The notes beneath the pieces were generated by a model that saw only the letters and a list, made by a program, of their open reading frames with translations, searched no databases and was not told the origin of the DNA. A stretch of DNA of 64,000 nucleotides from a virus: IMG/VR virus record IMGVR_UViG_3300042503_001656, positions 1 to 64,000 of that record; one strand, given 5' to 3'. Shown here piece by piece: positions 29,733 to 36,172 of this stretch. The translations under genes were made by a program, and so were the position numbers. Every line of letters starts with the position of its first letter. The stretch's first letter is position 1.

Positions 29733-30035
29733 ATGGAAACAGCAACAACATTGGAAACATCAGTCGGCAACCAACTCCCAAAGGGAAACGGCTCATTCTC
29801 GGTCACTACGATTGTCAATGGACTGATTATCACGCCAAGCAACTCATCAGCGATTAGTCAAATCAACTACCTCGCTGATGACAGCGTTCTTGTCGTGACA
29901 TACAGCAACGGTGGTATGTACCACTACAAAGAAGTCCCAGCAACGGTGGTATTCCACTTATTGGTTGCCGAGAGTTTTGGAAAGTTCATCAACGCACACA
30001 TCAAGCCACACTACGAGTTTCGCAAAATCTGGTAA
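29733..30035 (+). CDS. KTSC-domain protein, copy 1
   Basis: 100 aa. METATTLETSVGNQLPKGNG leader region, then SSAISQINYLADDSVLVVTY ... MYHYKEVPATVVFHLLVAES ... GKFINAHIKPHY, matching the KTSC domain (PF13619; short domain found in phage and lysyl-tRNA-synthetase-associated proteins, function unknown). About 70% identical by eye to copy 2 at 30565. Confidence 0.8.
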   Translation: METATTLETSVGNQLPKGNGSFSVTTIVNGLIITPSNSSAISQINYLADDSVLVVTYSNGGMYHYKEVPATVVFHLLVAESFGKFINAHIKPHYEFRKIW

Positions 30036-30050
30036 CAAGTCCCCCCAATA

Positions 30051-30087
30051 GATAGCCCCACCTGATACCCCGTCAGGTGGGGCTATC
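30051..30087 (+). terminator. Intrinsic terminator
   Basis: GATAGCCCCACCTGA/TCAGGTGGGGCTATC followed by GCTTTATT. Confidence 0.8.
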
Positions 30088-30088
30088 G

Positions 30089-30125
30089 CTTTATTACGGG
30101 GAAGCCCCGTTTCCCCGTAATAAAG
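30089..30125. terminator. GCCCCG-loop palindrome
   Basis: CTTTATTACGGGGAA/TTCCCCGTAATAAAG. Confidence 0.75.
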
Positions 30126-30127
30126 AT

Positions 30128-30157
30128 TTGTCGGTCAGGGGTGGGCCGCGATACAGT
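30128..30157 (+). promoter_or_regulatory. Cassette promoter
   Basis: TTGTCG, 18-bp spacer, TACAGT, 6 nt to ATG 30164. Confidence 0.8.
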
Positions 30158-30163
30158 GGAGAC

Positions 30164-30379
30164 ATGAGCAGCGACACAACATACACAGAACAGCAGTACG
30201 GAACCATTGAGGAAGTTTGCATAGAACACGCCGTGTTTGGTTTCATTGAGGAGTACGGCCTGGTGGAGTCAGACTTCATCAAATGGGCTTCCGACAACGG
30301 CGTGAGCTATGAGGACTTACTGGACAACATGTACGACCACATCGACGACTTTGTGAAGGACTTGTCCACTTCTCGATAA
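30164..30379 (+). CDS. Hypothetical acidic helical protein, 71 aa
   Basis: MSSDTTYTEQQYGTIEEVCI ... GFIEEYGLVESDFIKWASDN. Acidic, helical; start set by promoter spacing. Confidence 0.7.
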   Translation: MSSDTTYTEQQYGTIEEVCIEHAVFGFIEEYGLVESDFIKWASDNGVSYEDLLDNMYDHIDDFVKDLSTSR

Positions 30380-30386
30380 GGCCGCC

Positions 30387-30425
30387 AGCCCTGACCGATT
30401 CCTCCTGGTCGGTCAGGGCTTTATT
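30387..30425 (+). terminator. Intrinsic terminator
   Basis: AGCCCTGACCGA/TCGGTCAGGGCT then TTATTC. Confidence 0.8.
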
Positions 30426-30506
30426 CTCTCCTGAGCCCCGATTGTCCTGGTAAGAGAGTTCCATAACGAGACTGTACGAACGTACGTACGGGGCTCCCGT
30501 AGGGAG

Positions 30507-30522
30507 TGTTTCCCGTGAAACA
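30507..30522. promoter_or_regulatory. parS-like site (one mismatch)
   Basis: TGTTTCCCGTGAAACA, 6 bp before the next -35, the same placement as at 29675. Confidence 0.75.
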
Positions 30523-30528
30523 TTGGAT

Positions 30529-30558
30529 TTGTCGGTTAGGGGTGGGTTGTAATAAAGT
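30529..30558 (+). promoter_or_regulatory. Cassette promoter
   Basis: TTGTCG, 18-bp spacer GTTAGGGGTGGGTTGTAA, TAAAGT, 6 nt to ATG 30565. Confidence 0.8.
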
Positions 30559-30564
30559 GGGGGT

Positions 30565-30861
30565 ATGGAAACAGCAACAACATTAGAAACATCACTCGGC
30601 AACCAACTTCCTTCGGGCAACGGTACTTTCACTGTCCTTGACAGTGGAAACCTCATCATCAGACCAACCTCATCAGCAATCAGCAAAGTCAATTACCTCA
30701 TTGACTCGCAAGTACTTGTTGTGAAATACAACGGCAGTGAGACCAAATACTTCTATCGGAATGTTCCCGTAGCAGTGGCGTTCCACCTGCTAATCGCTGA
30801 CAGTTTCGGCAAGTTCATCAACGCTCACATCAAGCCCAACTACGAGTTCTGGACAAGTTAG
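30565..30861 (+). CDS. KTSC-domain protein, copy 2
   Basis: 98 aa. METATTLETSLGNQLPSGNG, then SSAISKVNYLIDSQVLVVKY ... KYFYRNVPVAVAFHLLIADS ... GKFINAHIKPNYEF. The whole unit (parS-like site, promoter, N-terminus, KTSC, terminator) repeats that of copy 1, so it arose by duplication of the cassette. Confidence 0.8.
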   Translation: METATTLETSLGNQLPSGNGTFTVLDSGNLIIRPTSSAISKVNYLIDSQVLVVKYNGSETKYFYRNVPVAVAFHLLIADSFGKFINAHIKPNYEFWTS

Positions 30862-30880
30862 CCCCACCAGTCCCCCAACA

Positions 30881-30919
30881 GATAGCCCTACCCGATACTC
30901 CTAGTCGGGTAGGGCTATC
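30881..30919 (+). terminator. Intrinsic terminator
   Basis: GATAGCCCTACCCGA/TCGGGTAGGGCTATC then GCTTTT; homologous to that after KTSC copy 1. Confidence 0.8.
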
Positions 30920-30925
30920 GCTTTT

Positions 30926-30955
30926 CCCATAGGGAAGCCCCGCTGCCCCTATGGG
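30926..30955. terminator. GCCCCG-loop palindrome
   Basis: CCCATAGGG/CCCTATGGG. Confidence 0.65.
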
Positions 30956-30962
30956 AGTGGAC

Positions 30963-30992
30963 TTGTCGGCTTGGGGTGGGTGCTGCTAAATT
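30963..30992 (+). promoter_or_regulatory. Cassette promoter
   Basis: TTGTCG, 18-bp spacer, TAAATT, 6 nt to ATG 30999. Confidence 0.8.
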
Positions 30993-30998
30993 GGAGTT

Positions 30999-31271
30999 AT
31001 GGAAACAAACAGCGAAATCAGCACCGCCCACCTTCCCCACTTCTGTGGTGAAACTTGTATGTTGGAAGCCGAGCAAGTTGGCTACTTCACGGGTGACGAT
31101 TGGGTAAATACCGAGCAAGAGTTCACCCACGAGAATCCCCATTGCGATTGGTGTGGCGAGTCTGATGATGACGGTGATGAAGATTCAGCGTGGGCAGACG
31201 CAGACGCATTACGCTCTATCGGTTGGGGTGATGACGAGGATTATGGATACTGTGGTGGTGACGACTACTAA
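30999..31271 (+). CDS. Acidic Cys-rich protein, 90 aa
   Basis: METNSEISTAHLPHFCGETC ... HCDWCGESDDDGDE ... WADADALRSIGWGDDEDYGY. Shares both its N-terminal NSEI and its WADxxALxxIGWGDDEDY tail with 13052-13285. Probable metal site; function unknown. Confidence 0.7.
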   Translation: METNSEISTAHLPHFCGETCMLEAEQVGYFTGDDWVNTEQEFTHENPHCDWCGESDDDGDEDSAWADADALRSIGWGDDEDYGYCGGDDY

Positions 31272-31383
31272 GTAACAGGGGAAGGTTAGCCTTCCCCTTA
31301 TTCTCTGCCTGAGTCCCGTTTGCTGCTGTGACTAAGTCTCTTTACAGAACTGTACGAACATACGTACGGGGCTCCGGATGAAC

Positions 31384-31413
31384 TTGTCGGCCTGGGGTTG
31401 GCCCTGGTAGTGT
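31384..31413 (+). promoter_or_regulatory. Cassette promoter, diverged spacer
   Basis: TTGTCG, 18-bp spacer GCCTGGGGTTGGCCCTGG, TAGTGT, 6 nt to ATG 31420. Confidence 0.7.
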
Positions 31414-31419
31414 CTGGGT

Positions 31420-31596
31420 ATGGAAAAAACAGTGACTATCCCGTACGCGCTACTACTCGAACTCTATGAGTCCCAGGTGTACGATGCGTACTACAACCCC
31501 CAGACAATCTACGGCCCTGGGCGACCAGAAGCCCTGGAGTTCATTGCCAAGATGAATGAGTTCGTGGCCGAGCAAGACCAATACGAAGAAGAGTAA
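31420..31596 (+). CDS. Hypothetical protein, 58 aa
   Basis: MEKTVTIPYALLLELYESQV ... RPEALEFIAKMNEFVAEQDQ. Helical. Followed by AAAGCCC/GGGCTTT and the 31627 palindrome. Confidence 0.65.
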   Translation: MEKTVTIPYALLLELYESQVYDAYYNPQTIYGPGRPEALEFIAKMNEFVAEQDQYEEE

Positions 31597-31626
31597 CCAA
31601 AGCCCTGGCCTAGCAGCTGGGGCTTT

Positions 31627-31658
31627 ATCTCTATTGGAGCCCCGTCTCCAATAGAGAT
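31627..31658. terminator. 13-bp palindrome with CCCCGT loop
   Basis: ATCTCTATTGGAG/CTCCAATAGAGAT. Confidence 0.75.
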
Positions 31659-31672
31659 ACCCCCGACAAGAT

Positions 31673-31702
31673 TTGTCGGGCAGGGGTGGGTCGGTCTAAG
31701 AT
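31673..31702 (+). promoter_or_regulatory. Cassette promoter
   Basis: TTGTCG, 18-bp spacer, TAAGAT, 6 nt to ATG 31709. Confidence 0.8.
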
Positions 31703-31708
31703 GGAGGC

Positions 31709-32017
31709 ATGACATCAACAGCGATTCAGTATCAAACAGCACAACACGACCTTCCAATGCCAAAGGGCAACGGAACATTTATTGTCTTTGCAGACGGAAC
31801 CCTAATGGGTCACCCCGAATCATCGGCAGTAGCAGAATGGAACTACCTTGTCCACACGGCAACGCTTGTAGTGGAATACAAGGGAAGCCCCAAGCAATAC
31901 TTCTACGAAGAAGTACCTTCCTACAAGGTCTTCCAAATGCTCGCCAGCGAAAGCATTGGGGCTTTCATCGCCAAGGCAATCAAGCCACACCATCAAGTGT
32001 GGTCGCCCGAGCGCTAA
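31709..32017 (+). CDS. KTSC-domain protein, copy 3 (diverged)
   Basis: 102 aa. LPMPKGNGTFIVFADGTLMG, SSAVAEWNYLVHTATLVVEY, QYFYEEVPSYKVFQMLASES, GAFIAKAIKPHH. Same layout as copies 1 and 2 but a different N-terminus (MTSTAIQYQTAQHD). Confidence 0.8.
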   Translation: MTSTAIQYQTAQHDLPMPKGNGTFIVFADGTLMGHPESSAVAEWNYLVHTATLVVEYKGSPKQYFYEEVPSYKVFQMLASESIGAFIAKAIKPHHQVWSPER

Positions 32018-32041
32018 TCCCAACAGTTCCCCCCAAGAACG

Positions 32042-32076
32042 GAGAGCCCACCCACCCCCATTTGGGTGGGCTTCTC
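32042..32076 (+). terminator. Intrinsic terminator
   Basis: AGCCCACCCA/TGGGTGGGCT within GAGA/TCTC. Confidence 0.65.
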
Positions 32077-32157
32077 TGCTTGTGAGCCCCGTTGCAGCCA
32101 GGGAGACCGCTGCACCCCCGGACACGAAGCAGCAGCTGCGGGGCTATAAATCACGAT

Positions 32158-32187
32158 TTGTCGGGCAGGGGTGGGGGTTGCTAAGGT
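32158..32187 (+). promoter_or_regulatory. Cassette promoter
   Basis: TTGTCG, 18-bp spacer, TAAGGT, 6 nt to ATG 32194. Confidence 0.8.
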
Positions 32188-32193
32188 GGAGGT

Positions 32194-32502
32194 ATGACAA
32201 CAGCGAAGAGCACGCAGAATGTTTCACGTGAAACATTTGAGCGAATCAGTGAAGCGGCCGAAGAATTGCGTAAAGCACTCAAGGCCTTGAACCCAGAGAC
32301 AGGGCAACTGCCCTCCTACAGCAATCCTCACCCACGAGGATGGACATCGTCTTGGGATGTCGCCCGACCTTGGGATGACACGACAATCTCCAATGCAGTC
32401 CACTACGCATTCGCCCTCATCCTTGACGAGGGCTGGGAAGACGAGATGGCCGAGAAGCAGGCCGAACTTGACGAGTTCAACAAGGAAGACGAGGAGGGAT
32501 GA
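32194..32502 (+). CDS. Hypothetical protein with parS in its 5' end, 102 aa
   Basis: MTTAKSTQNVSRETFERISE: the NVSRETF codons are the parS palindrome. Helical C-terminus (DEMAEKQAELDEFNKEDEEG). ATGA-coupled to the next gene. Confidence 0.7.
   Translation: MTTAKSTQNVSRETFERISEAAEELRKALKALNPETGQLPSYSNPHPRGWTSSWDVARPWDDTTISNAVHYAFALILDEGWEDEMAEKQAELDEFNKEDEEG
32220..32235. promoter_or_regulatory. parS site (exact consensus) inside a gene
   Basis: TGTTTCACGTGAAACA, starting 26 bp into the coding sequence, about 2.3 kb before the ParA-like gene. Confidence 0.9.
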
Positions 32503-32786
32503 TGGACTTCATTCAGGAACCGAAACTGATGACCAGAGTCAAGAAGGAGAAGACCAAGGAGAAGACCAAGTACAAGGTCAGAGGATGGGTCGAGGACTTG
32601 ATGGAGAACCCGAACCGATGGGCAATCTATTCACGCCGACCGCTAGACCGACAGGGCATGGTCATGGCCTACAGTTCAATGGATGGATACAGGAAGCGTT
32701 ACCCACACATTGAATGGGCAATCTCAAAAGAAGATGACGCTTACGCAGTGTGCGGCCGATACACACCACCGACCGAGGAAGGGTAA
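32499..32786 (+). CDS. Basic protein, 95 aa
   Basis: MMDFIQEPKLMTRVKKEKTK ... WVEDLMENPNRWAIYSRRPL. Lys-rich N-terminus; NPNRWA resembles the NPGxWA motif of small phage proteins. Unknown. Confidence 0.65.
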   Translation: MMDFIQEPKLMTRVKKEKTKEKTKYKVRGWVEDLMENPNRWAIYSRRPLDRQGMVMAYSSMDGYRKRYPHIEWAISKEDDAYAVCGRYTPPTEEG

Positions 32787-32827
32787 TCAGGGGAGCGGGG
32801 CTTACCTGATTACCGGCAGCTGAAAAC

Positions 32828-32857
32828 TTGTCGGTCAGGGGTTGTTTCAACTAAGGT
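32828..32857 (+). promoter_or_regulatory. Cassette promoter
   Basis: TTGTCG, 18-bp spacer GTCAGGGGTTGTTTCAAC, TAAGGT, 6 nt to ATG 32864. Confidence 0.75.
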
Positions 32858-32863
32858 TTATTT

Positions 32864-32896
32864 ATGAAAACATTTGCTGAGAGGGCAGAGAAATGA
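32864..32896 (+). CDS. 10-codon leader peptide
   Basis: MKTFAERAEK begins at the exact leaderless position; its TGA overlaps the start of 32893 (ATGATGA) and its codons contain GAGAGGG as an RBS for that gene. Confidence 0.45.
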   Translation: MKTFAERAEK

Positions 32897-33321
32897 TGAG
32901 AACGCCAGAACTGATTGCACAAGACCATCTTCAATGGTGCGTGGACAACCAAGACGACTGTTTCTTCAAGCCAGAAGCAGAGTTGTACGGTGTCACAGAT
33001 AAAGAGCAGTTTGTAAAGATTGCATCTGCAAAAGATGTCTATGCCCTGCTGGAAATCACTTACTCACTTCCACACAACAAGTACATCGCTCTCGCTATCC
33101 ATGTGACAGGGTTAGCGTCTCCCTTTGATGAAGATGACCCAACTCCACCATCAGAGAGAGAGGACAGCAGGCGAGTCTCTCTCGTCACTATCACCACAGA
33201 AGAGGGCATGGGGTCAGCACTAGCCTTTTCAGATACAGAAGAGATAATCACAGATGAAGGTGAAGCGTCTGGGGGTCTAGCAGAAGCCCTGCTCGATTGT
33301 TGGTTCAGGTCAGCATCATGA
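32893..33321 (+). CDS. Hypothetical protein, 142 aa (paralogue of 35699)
   Basis: MMRTPELIAQDHLQWCVDNQ ... SRRVSLVTITTEEGMGSALA FSDTEEIITDEGEASGGLAE. The C-terminal half aligns with 35699-36172 (RRVRLMSCVRRS ... FGDTDEVTTDEGSATGALAEA). Unknown function. Confidence 0.7.
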   Translation: MMRTPELIAQDHLQWCVDNQDDCFFKPEAELYGVTDKEQFVKIASAKDVYALLEITYSLPHNKYIALAIHVTGLASPFDEDDPTPPSEREDSRRVSLVTITTEEGMGSALAFSDTEEIITDEGEASGGLAEALLDCWFRSAS

Positions 33322-33404
33322 AAAACCTGATGCTCTTCATAGTCACCGTCAGCTCGCTGGCGACCATCTTCTACATCACGCAACTCATCACTCGCCTTTT
33401 CTAA
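33318..33404 (+). CDS. 28-aa membrane peptide
   Basis: MKNLMLFIVTVSSLATIFYI is a single transmembrane helix; ATGA overlap with the upstream stop. Confidence 0.5.
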   Translation: MKNLMLFIVTVSSLATIFYITQLITRLF

Positions 33405-33410
33405 CACCTG

Positions 33411-33441
33411 AGCCCCGCGTGCCTTGTTGGGCAACGGGGCT
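33411..33441. terminator. AGCCCCG/CGGGGCT stem-loop
   Basis: Here the conserved GCCCCG motif itself forms the stem arms, with TGCC/GGCA inside. Confidence 0.5.
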
Positions 33442-33450
33442 GCCCAGATA

Positions 33451-33515
33451 GATAGTTGCGCCCACAACTATCTAGTTGCGCACTCAACTAATAAAGATAG
33501 TTGCGCCCACAACTA
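33451..33515. repeat. Three TAGTTG-N6-CAACTA inverted repeats
   Basis: Copies start at 33453, 33473 and 33498, spacers CGCCCA, CGCACT, CGCCCA; candidate operator array. Confidence 0.65.
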
Positions 33516-33560
33516 ATAAATTCCGTTTGTCGGGGAAACGACCAGAGTGTCCGTACTTCA

Positions 33561-33576
33561 TGACGGTGGTGGATGA
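33561..33576 (+). repeat. 16-bp repeat TGACGGTGGTGGATGA, copy 1
   Basis: Noncoding; ends 8 bp before the next -35. Confidence 0.7.
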
Positions 33577-33584
33577 GTCTGAAT

Positions 33585-33614
33585 TTGTCGGTTAGGGGTG
33601 GGTGCTACTAAGTT
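33585..33614 (+). promoter_or_regulatory. Cassette promoter
   Basis: TTGTCG, 18-bp spacer, TAAGTT, 6 nt to ATG 33621. Confidence 0.8.
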
Positions 33615-33620
33615 GGTGGC

Positions 33621-34067
33621 ATGACGAAAGCACTTTTCATCCCAGCGACAGGCGAACCACGCACCATCATTCTCCCAAAGGAGAACGCACATAAGACAAT
33701 CCACGAACTAATCGGTGGATGGTTTGACTGTGTGTCCCTATCTGACGAAGTTGTCATGTATGTCCATGACGAAGGTCTGCTCATCGGGCTTGACCCCAAT
33801 GTCACTGCCAGCACCCTGTACGGCAACCCCATCGCTGGCGATGTTCTCTTGGTCGGCACACTCAACGCACAAGGCGAGCGTGACGGTTACGACTACGACT
33901 TGCCCGAGTTCATGTTTGAGCCAACCTTTGTGGCACGAGTGAACGAAGTGAACAGCAACCCGATTCACCGAGAAATAATCTCTCTCTACATGGCACAGAT
34001 GGACTTGACTCCACGCATTACAACCCTGACAGATGACGAGTTCAACGAGTGGTTGGGGGCTAAGTGA
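33621..34067 (+). CDS. DUF3846 protein, 148 aa
   Basis: MTKALFIPATGEPRTIILPK ... IHELIGGWFDCVSLSDEVVM YVHDEGLLIG ... NPIAGDVLLVG follows the DUF3846 layout (start strand, LQ/IHELVGG, DE-G-L, GDVVVVG), common in actinophages. Function unknown. ATGA-coupled to the next gene. Confidence 0.8.
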   Translation: MTKALFIPATGEPRTIILPKENAHKTIHELIGGWFDCVSLSDEVVMYVHDEGLLIGLDPNVTASTLYGNPIAGDVLLVGTLNAQGERDGYDYDLPEFMFEPTFVARVNEVNSNPIHREIISLYMAQMDLTPRITTLTDDEFNEWLGAK

Positions 34068-34411
34068 TGTTTGACGAAGAACCAATCGCACAACTTGAAC
34101 GAGAGTTCACCAAACTTGAATTGTCGGTCATCATTGAAGCACTAATCAACTATCGCAGTGGTGGTGTAAGACCTGACTTTGACTCAGTAGACCCTGAGAC
34201 AGTCACTATGGAGAACATTGACAGAATTGAAATTCCTGTCAAAGAGATGACCGAAGAAGATGAAGAAACAATCACAGAAATGATGATGTTGTTCATCGCT
34301 GGATTTACTCAGGTTCTCAGCGCAGAAGCTGAGATGATGGAAGAAGCAGTCACCAAAGGCACAAAGACGCTCATGGGTGAAATTACGGAATTCCTGAAAG
34401 AGCAGAAGTAA
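34064..34411 (+). CDS. Hypothetical helical acidic protein, 115 aa
   Basis: LELSVIIEALINYRSGGVRP ... EEDEETITEMMMLFIAGFTQ VLSAEAEMMEEAV. Helical, Met/Glu-rich. Second gene of the DUF3846 unit. Confidence 0.7.
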   Translation: MMFDEEPIAQLEREFTKLELSVIIEALINYRSGGVRPDFDSVDPETVTMENIDRIEIPVKEMTEEDEETITEMMMLFIAGFTQVLSAEAEMMEEAVTKGTKTLMGEITEFLKEQK

Positions 34412-34419
34412 TCCCCCGG

Positions 34420-34452
34420 CTAGATACAGGGGGCGGGGCTCCCTGTATCTAG
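34420..34452. terminator. 12-bp palindrome with GGCGGGGCT loop
   Basis: CTAGATACAGGG/CCCTGTATCTAG. Confidence 0.75.
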
Positions 34453-34454
34453 AT

Positions 34455-34484
34455 TTGTCGGTCAAGGGTGGGTAGAAATAAGAT
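34455..34484 (+). promoter_or_regulatory. Cassette promoter
   Basis: TTGTCG, 18-bp spacer, TAAGAT, 7 nt to ATG 34492. Confidence 0.8.
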
Positions 34485-34491
34485 GGAGAAC

Positions 34492-35064
34492 ATGAACAAG
34501 ATACAAGTATCAGCACGCAAGGGTGGCCTAGGGACAACAACAGTCGCTTGCGCTATCGCACTCACCTATTCACGCAATCACCCAACACTCAAAGTTGGGC
34601 TAGTTGATGGGTCTAGGTTCAACGACTGTCTATCAGTAATGGGGCTCAACCCTCAATCGCCAAGTATTGACGGAGTTACCGTTATCGGCAAAGAGACAGA
34701 CGGCTATGACGTTCTTGTCATTGACGCTGGAGTTACTGACCGACTAGACCCTGACGCAATCATTGTCAATGTCGTTCGCAATGAATACCTGCCTCTCAGA
34801 GCAGAGACATTCGCACGCTTGAAAAGTGACTACACAGTCGCTCTCATTCACGAGGACAACGCTCTCACTGCCAAAGATGTCGCTAATGTTCTTGGGGCAA
34901 AGATTATGAACTTCCCTATCTCATCACAGATGAGCAGAGCCATTGACGCTGGACTGTTCACTTCACGATTTGAGCAACTAGGTAACGAGTGGGCTACCGA
35001 GTTGGTGGAGAGCCTTGCGTTTAGGAACGGCCACGAACTTTTGTCGGTCAAGGGTGGGGAGTAG
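34492..35064 (+). CDS. ParA/MinD-like ATPase with altered P-loop
   Basis: 190 aa. KIQVSARKGGLGTTTVACAI is a deviant Walker A of the ParA/MinD class (KGGxGKTT), but the P-loop lysine is Thr15; the signature lysine (K10) is kept. VGLVDGSRFNDCLSVMGL matches the region after Walker A, YDVLVIDAG the Walker A'/B strand, and QMSRAIDAGLF the C-terminal signature of actinobacterial ParA/VirC1-like proteins. No parB follows. Likely binds nucleotide poorly or not at all; could compete with host ParA. Four parS-type sites occur in the window, three within 5 kb upstream. Confidence 0.8.
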   Translation: MNKIQVSARKGGLGTTTVACAIALTYSRNHPTLKVGLVDGSRFNDCLSVMGLNPQSPSIDGVTVIGKETDGYDVLVIDAGVTDRLDPDAIIVNVVRNEYLPLRAETFARLKSDYTVALIHEDNALTAKDVANVLGAKIMNFPISSQMSRAIDAGLFTSRFEQLGNEWATELVESLAFRNGHELLSVKGGE

Positions 35065-35070
35065 TAAGGT
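35041..35070 (+). promoter_or_regulatory. Cassette promoter inside the ParA-like gene
   Basis: TTGTCG, 18-bp spacer, TAAGGT, 6 nt to ATG 35077; encodes the ParA-like C-terminus LSVKGGE. Confidence 0.8.
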
Positions 35071-35076
35071 AGAGAC

Positions 35077-35361
35077 ATGGAAACGAACACACTCAACGAA
35101 TACAACGAACTACGAATTGGCGACAAGGTTGGCAGTGGTGGCGAACGAATGGTTATCGCCCACACGAAGCGCAACGAACGCATTGTTGGCGAACTCTACG
35201 CAACTTGGATTGCCATTTGCGTAGACGAGACAGCGTTCCACCCTTACGCCGTTTGGACAGTCGTGGCTCGCCCTAACGGCTGGCACGCCGAGAGTGGCGA
35301 CTACTGCAAGACGCTTGATGAAGCGTTGGTCGCCTACAGGGAGCGAGGTGGAGAGGCGTGA
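35077..35361 (+). CDS. Hypothetical protein, 94 aa
   Basis: METNTLNEYNELRIGDKVGS ... YATWIAICVDETAFHPYAVW: strand-rich with an aromatic core. Overlaps the next gene by 4 bp. Confidence 0.7.
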   Translation: METNTLNEYNELRIGDKVGSGGERMVIAHTKRNERIVGELYATWIAICVDETAFHPYAVWTVVARPNGWHAESGDYCKTLDEALVAYRERGGEA

Positions 35362-35540
35362 GAGTAGACCTCTCTACTTCCATTGAGCAATTGGATTTTG
35401 TGCACAGTCTCTTTCAAGAACTGGAGACACAGAATGTCGAGTTGCCAATGGGGGACTATCACCTCATTTATCACTATCTCGAGAACGCTCGAGAGGCACT
35501 CATTGAGTTTGAGGAAGAATTGGAAAGCCAGCTCGAGTAG
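35358..35540 (+). CDS. Helical protein, 60 aa
   Basis: GTG start in a GTGA overlap. MRVDLSTSIEQLDFVHSLFQ ... ALIEFEEELESQLE, two helices. Confidence 0.65.
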   Translation: MRVDLSTSIEQLDFVHSLFQELETQNVELPMGDYHLIYHYLENAREALIEFEEELESQLE

Positions 35541-35630
35541 TTGGTTTTCTTTTTCCTGAGCCCCGATTTATTGCTGCATCCACCGGGAGCAACGGGGCCC
35601 CCGATGCCACCACTCCACTACCTACGAAAC

Positions 35631-35660
35631 TTGTCGGTTAGGGGTGGGTCTTACTAATGT
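35631..35660 (+). promoter_or_regulatory. Cassette promoter (leadered gene)
   Basis: TTGTCG, 18-bp spacer, TAATGT; leader with ACAGCAAC and AAAGGGG before ATG 35699. Confidence 0.75.
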
Positions 35661-35698
35661 GGTACTCGCAACAGCAACTCCCACGAAAGGGGAACACA

Positions 35699-36172
35699 AT
35701 GTCCACCACACTCACCGAAATCGCCACCGAAGCAGAACTCTTTGTTCATGACTTCTTGGGTGCTTTCACCAACGAACAGGACAGTCTCTACATGAGCAAC
35801 GCCCACCTTCTTGTTGTCAAGGCAACTGATGACGGCGTAATCGTTGAGCCTGTCACTTCTGGCGAAGATGTGTACGAACTCATTGACGAAGTAATCGCTG
35901 AAACTCCGTTTCCTGTTCGTGCTTCTGACATTCTCGCCATTGTCACAACAGGGTGGGCTGCCCCACTCAACGCACAAGGCGAAGTAGATGGGCGACCTTC
36001 TGAACACGCACAACGCCGTCGTGTCCGTCTTATGTCATGCGTTCGCCGTAGTGACCTTCGTGTAGCAAGCGTTCTCCGTTTTGGAGATACTGACGAAGTA
36101 ACTACTGACGAAGGAAGCGCAACGGGCGCACTTGCCGAAGCCATGCTGGCTCTTGGTAACGCTGGCAAGTAA
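35699..36172 (+). CDS. Hypothetical protein, 157 aa (paralogue of 32893)
   Basis: MSTTLTEIATEAELFVHDFL ... LLVVKATDDGVIVEPVTSGE ... ILAIVTTGWAAPLN. The C-terminal TDEVTTDEGSATGALAEAML matches 32893-33321. Unknown function. ATG overlap with the next gene. Confidence 0.7.
   Translation: MSTTLTEIATEAELFVHDFLGAFTNEQDSLYMSNAHLLVVKATDDGVIVEPVTSGEDVYELIDEVIAETPFPVRASDILAIVTTGWAAPLNAQGEVDGRPSEHAQRRRVRLMSCVRRSDLRVASVLRFGDTDEVTTDEGSATGALAEAMLALGNAGK

Noticed and set aside
33526-33540. TTGTCGGGGAAACGAC as another cassette promoter
   Set aside because: It lacks GGGGTGGG and a -10 at the 18-bp distance, and no start codon follows.
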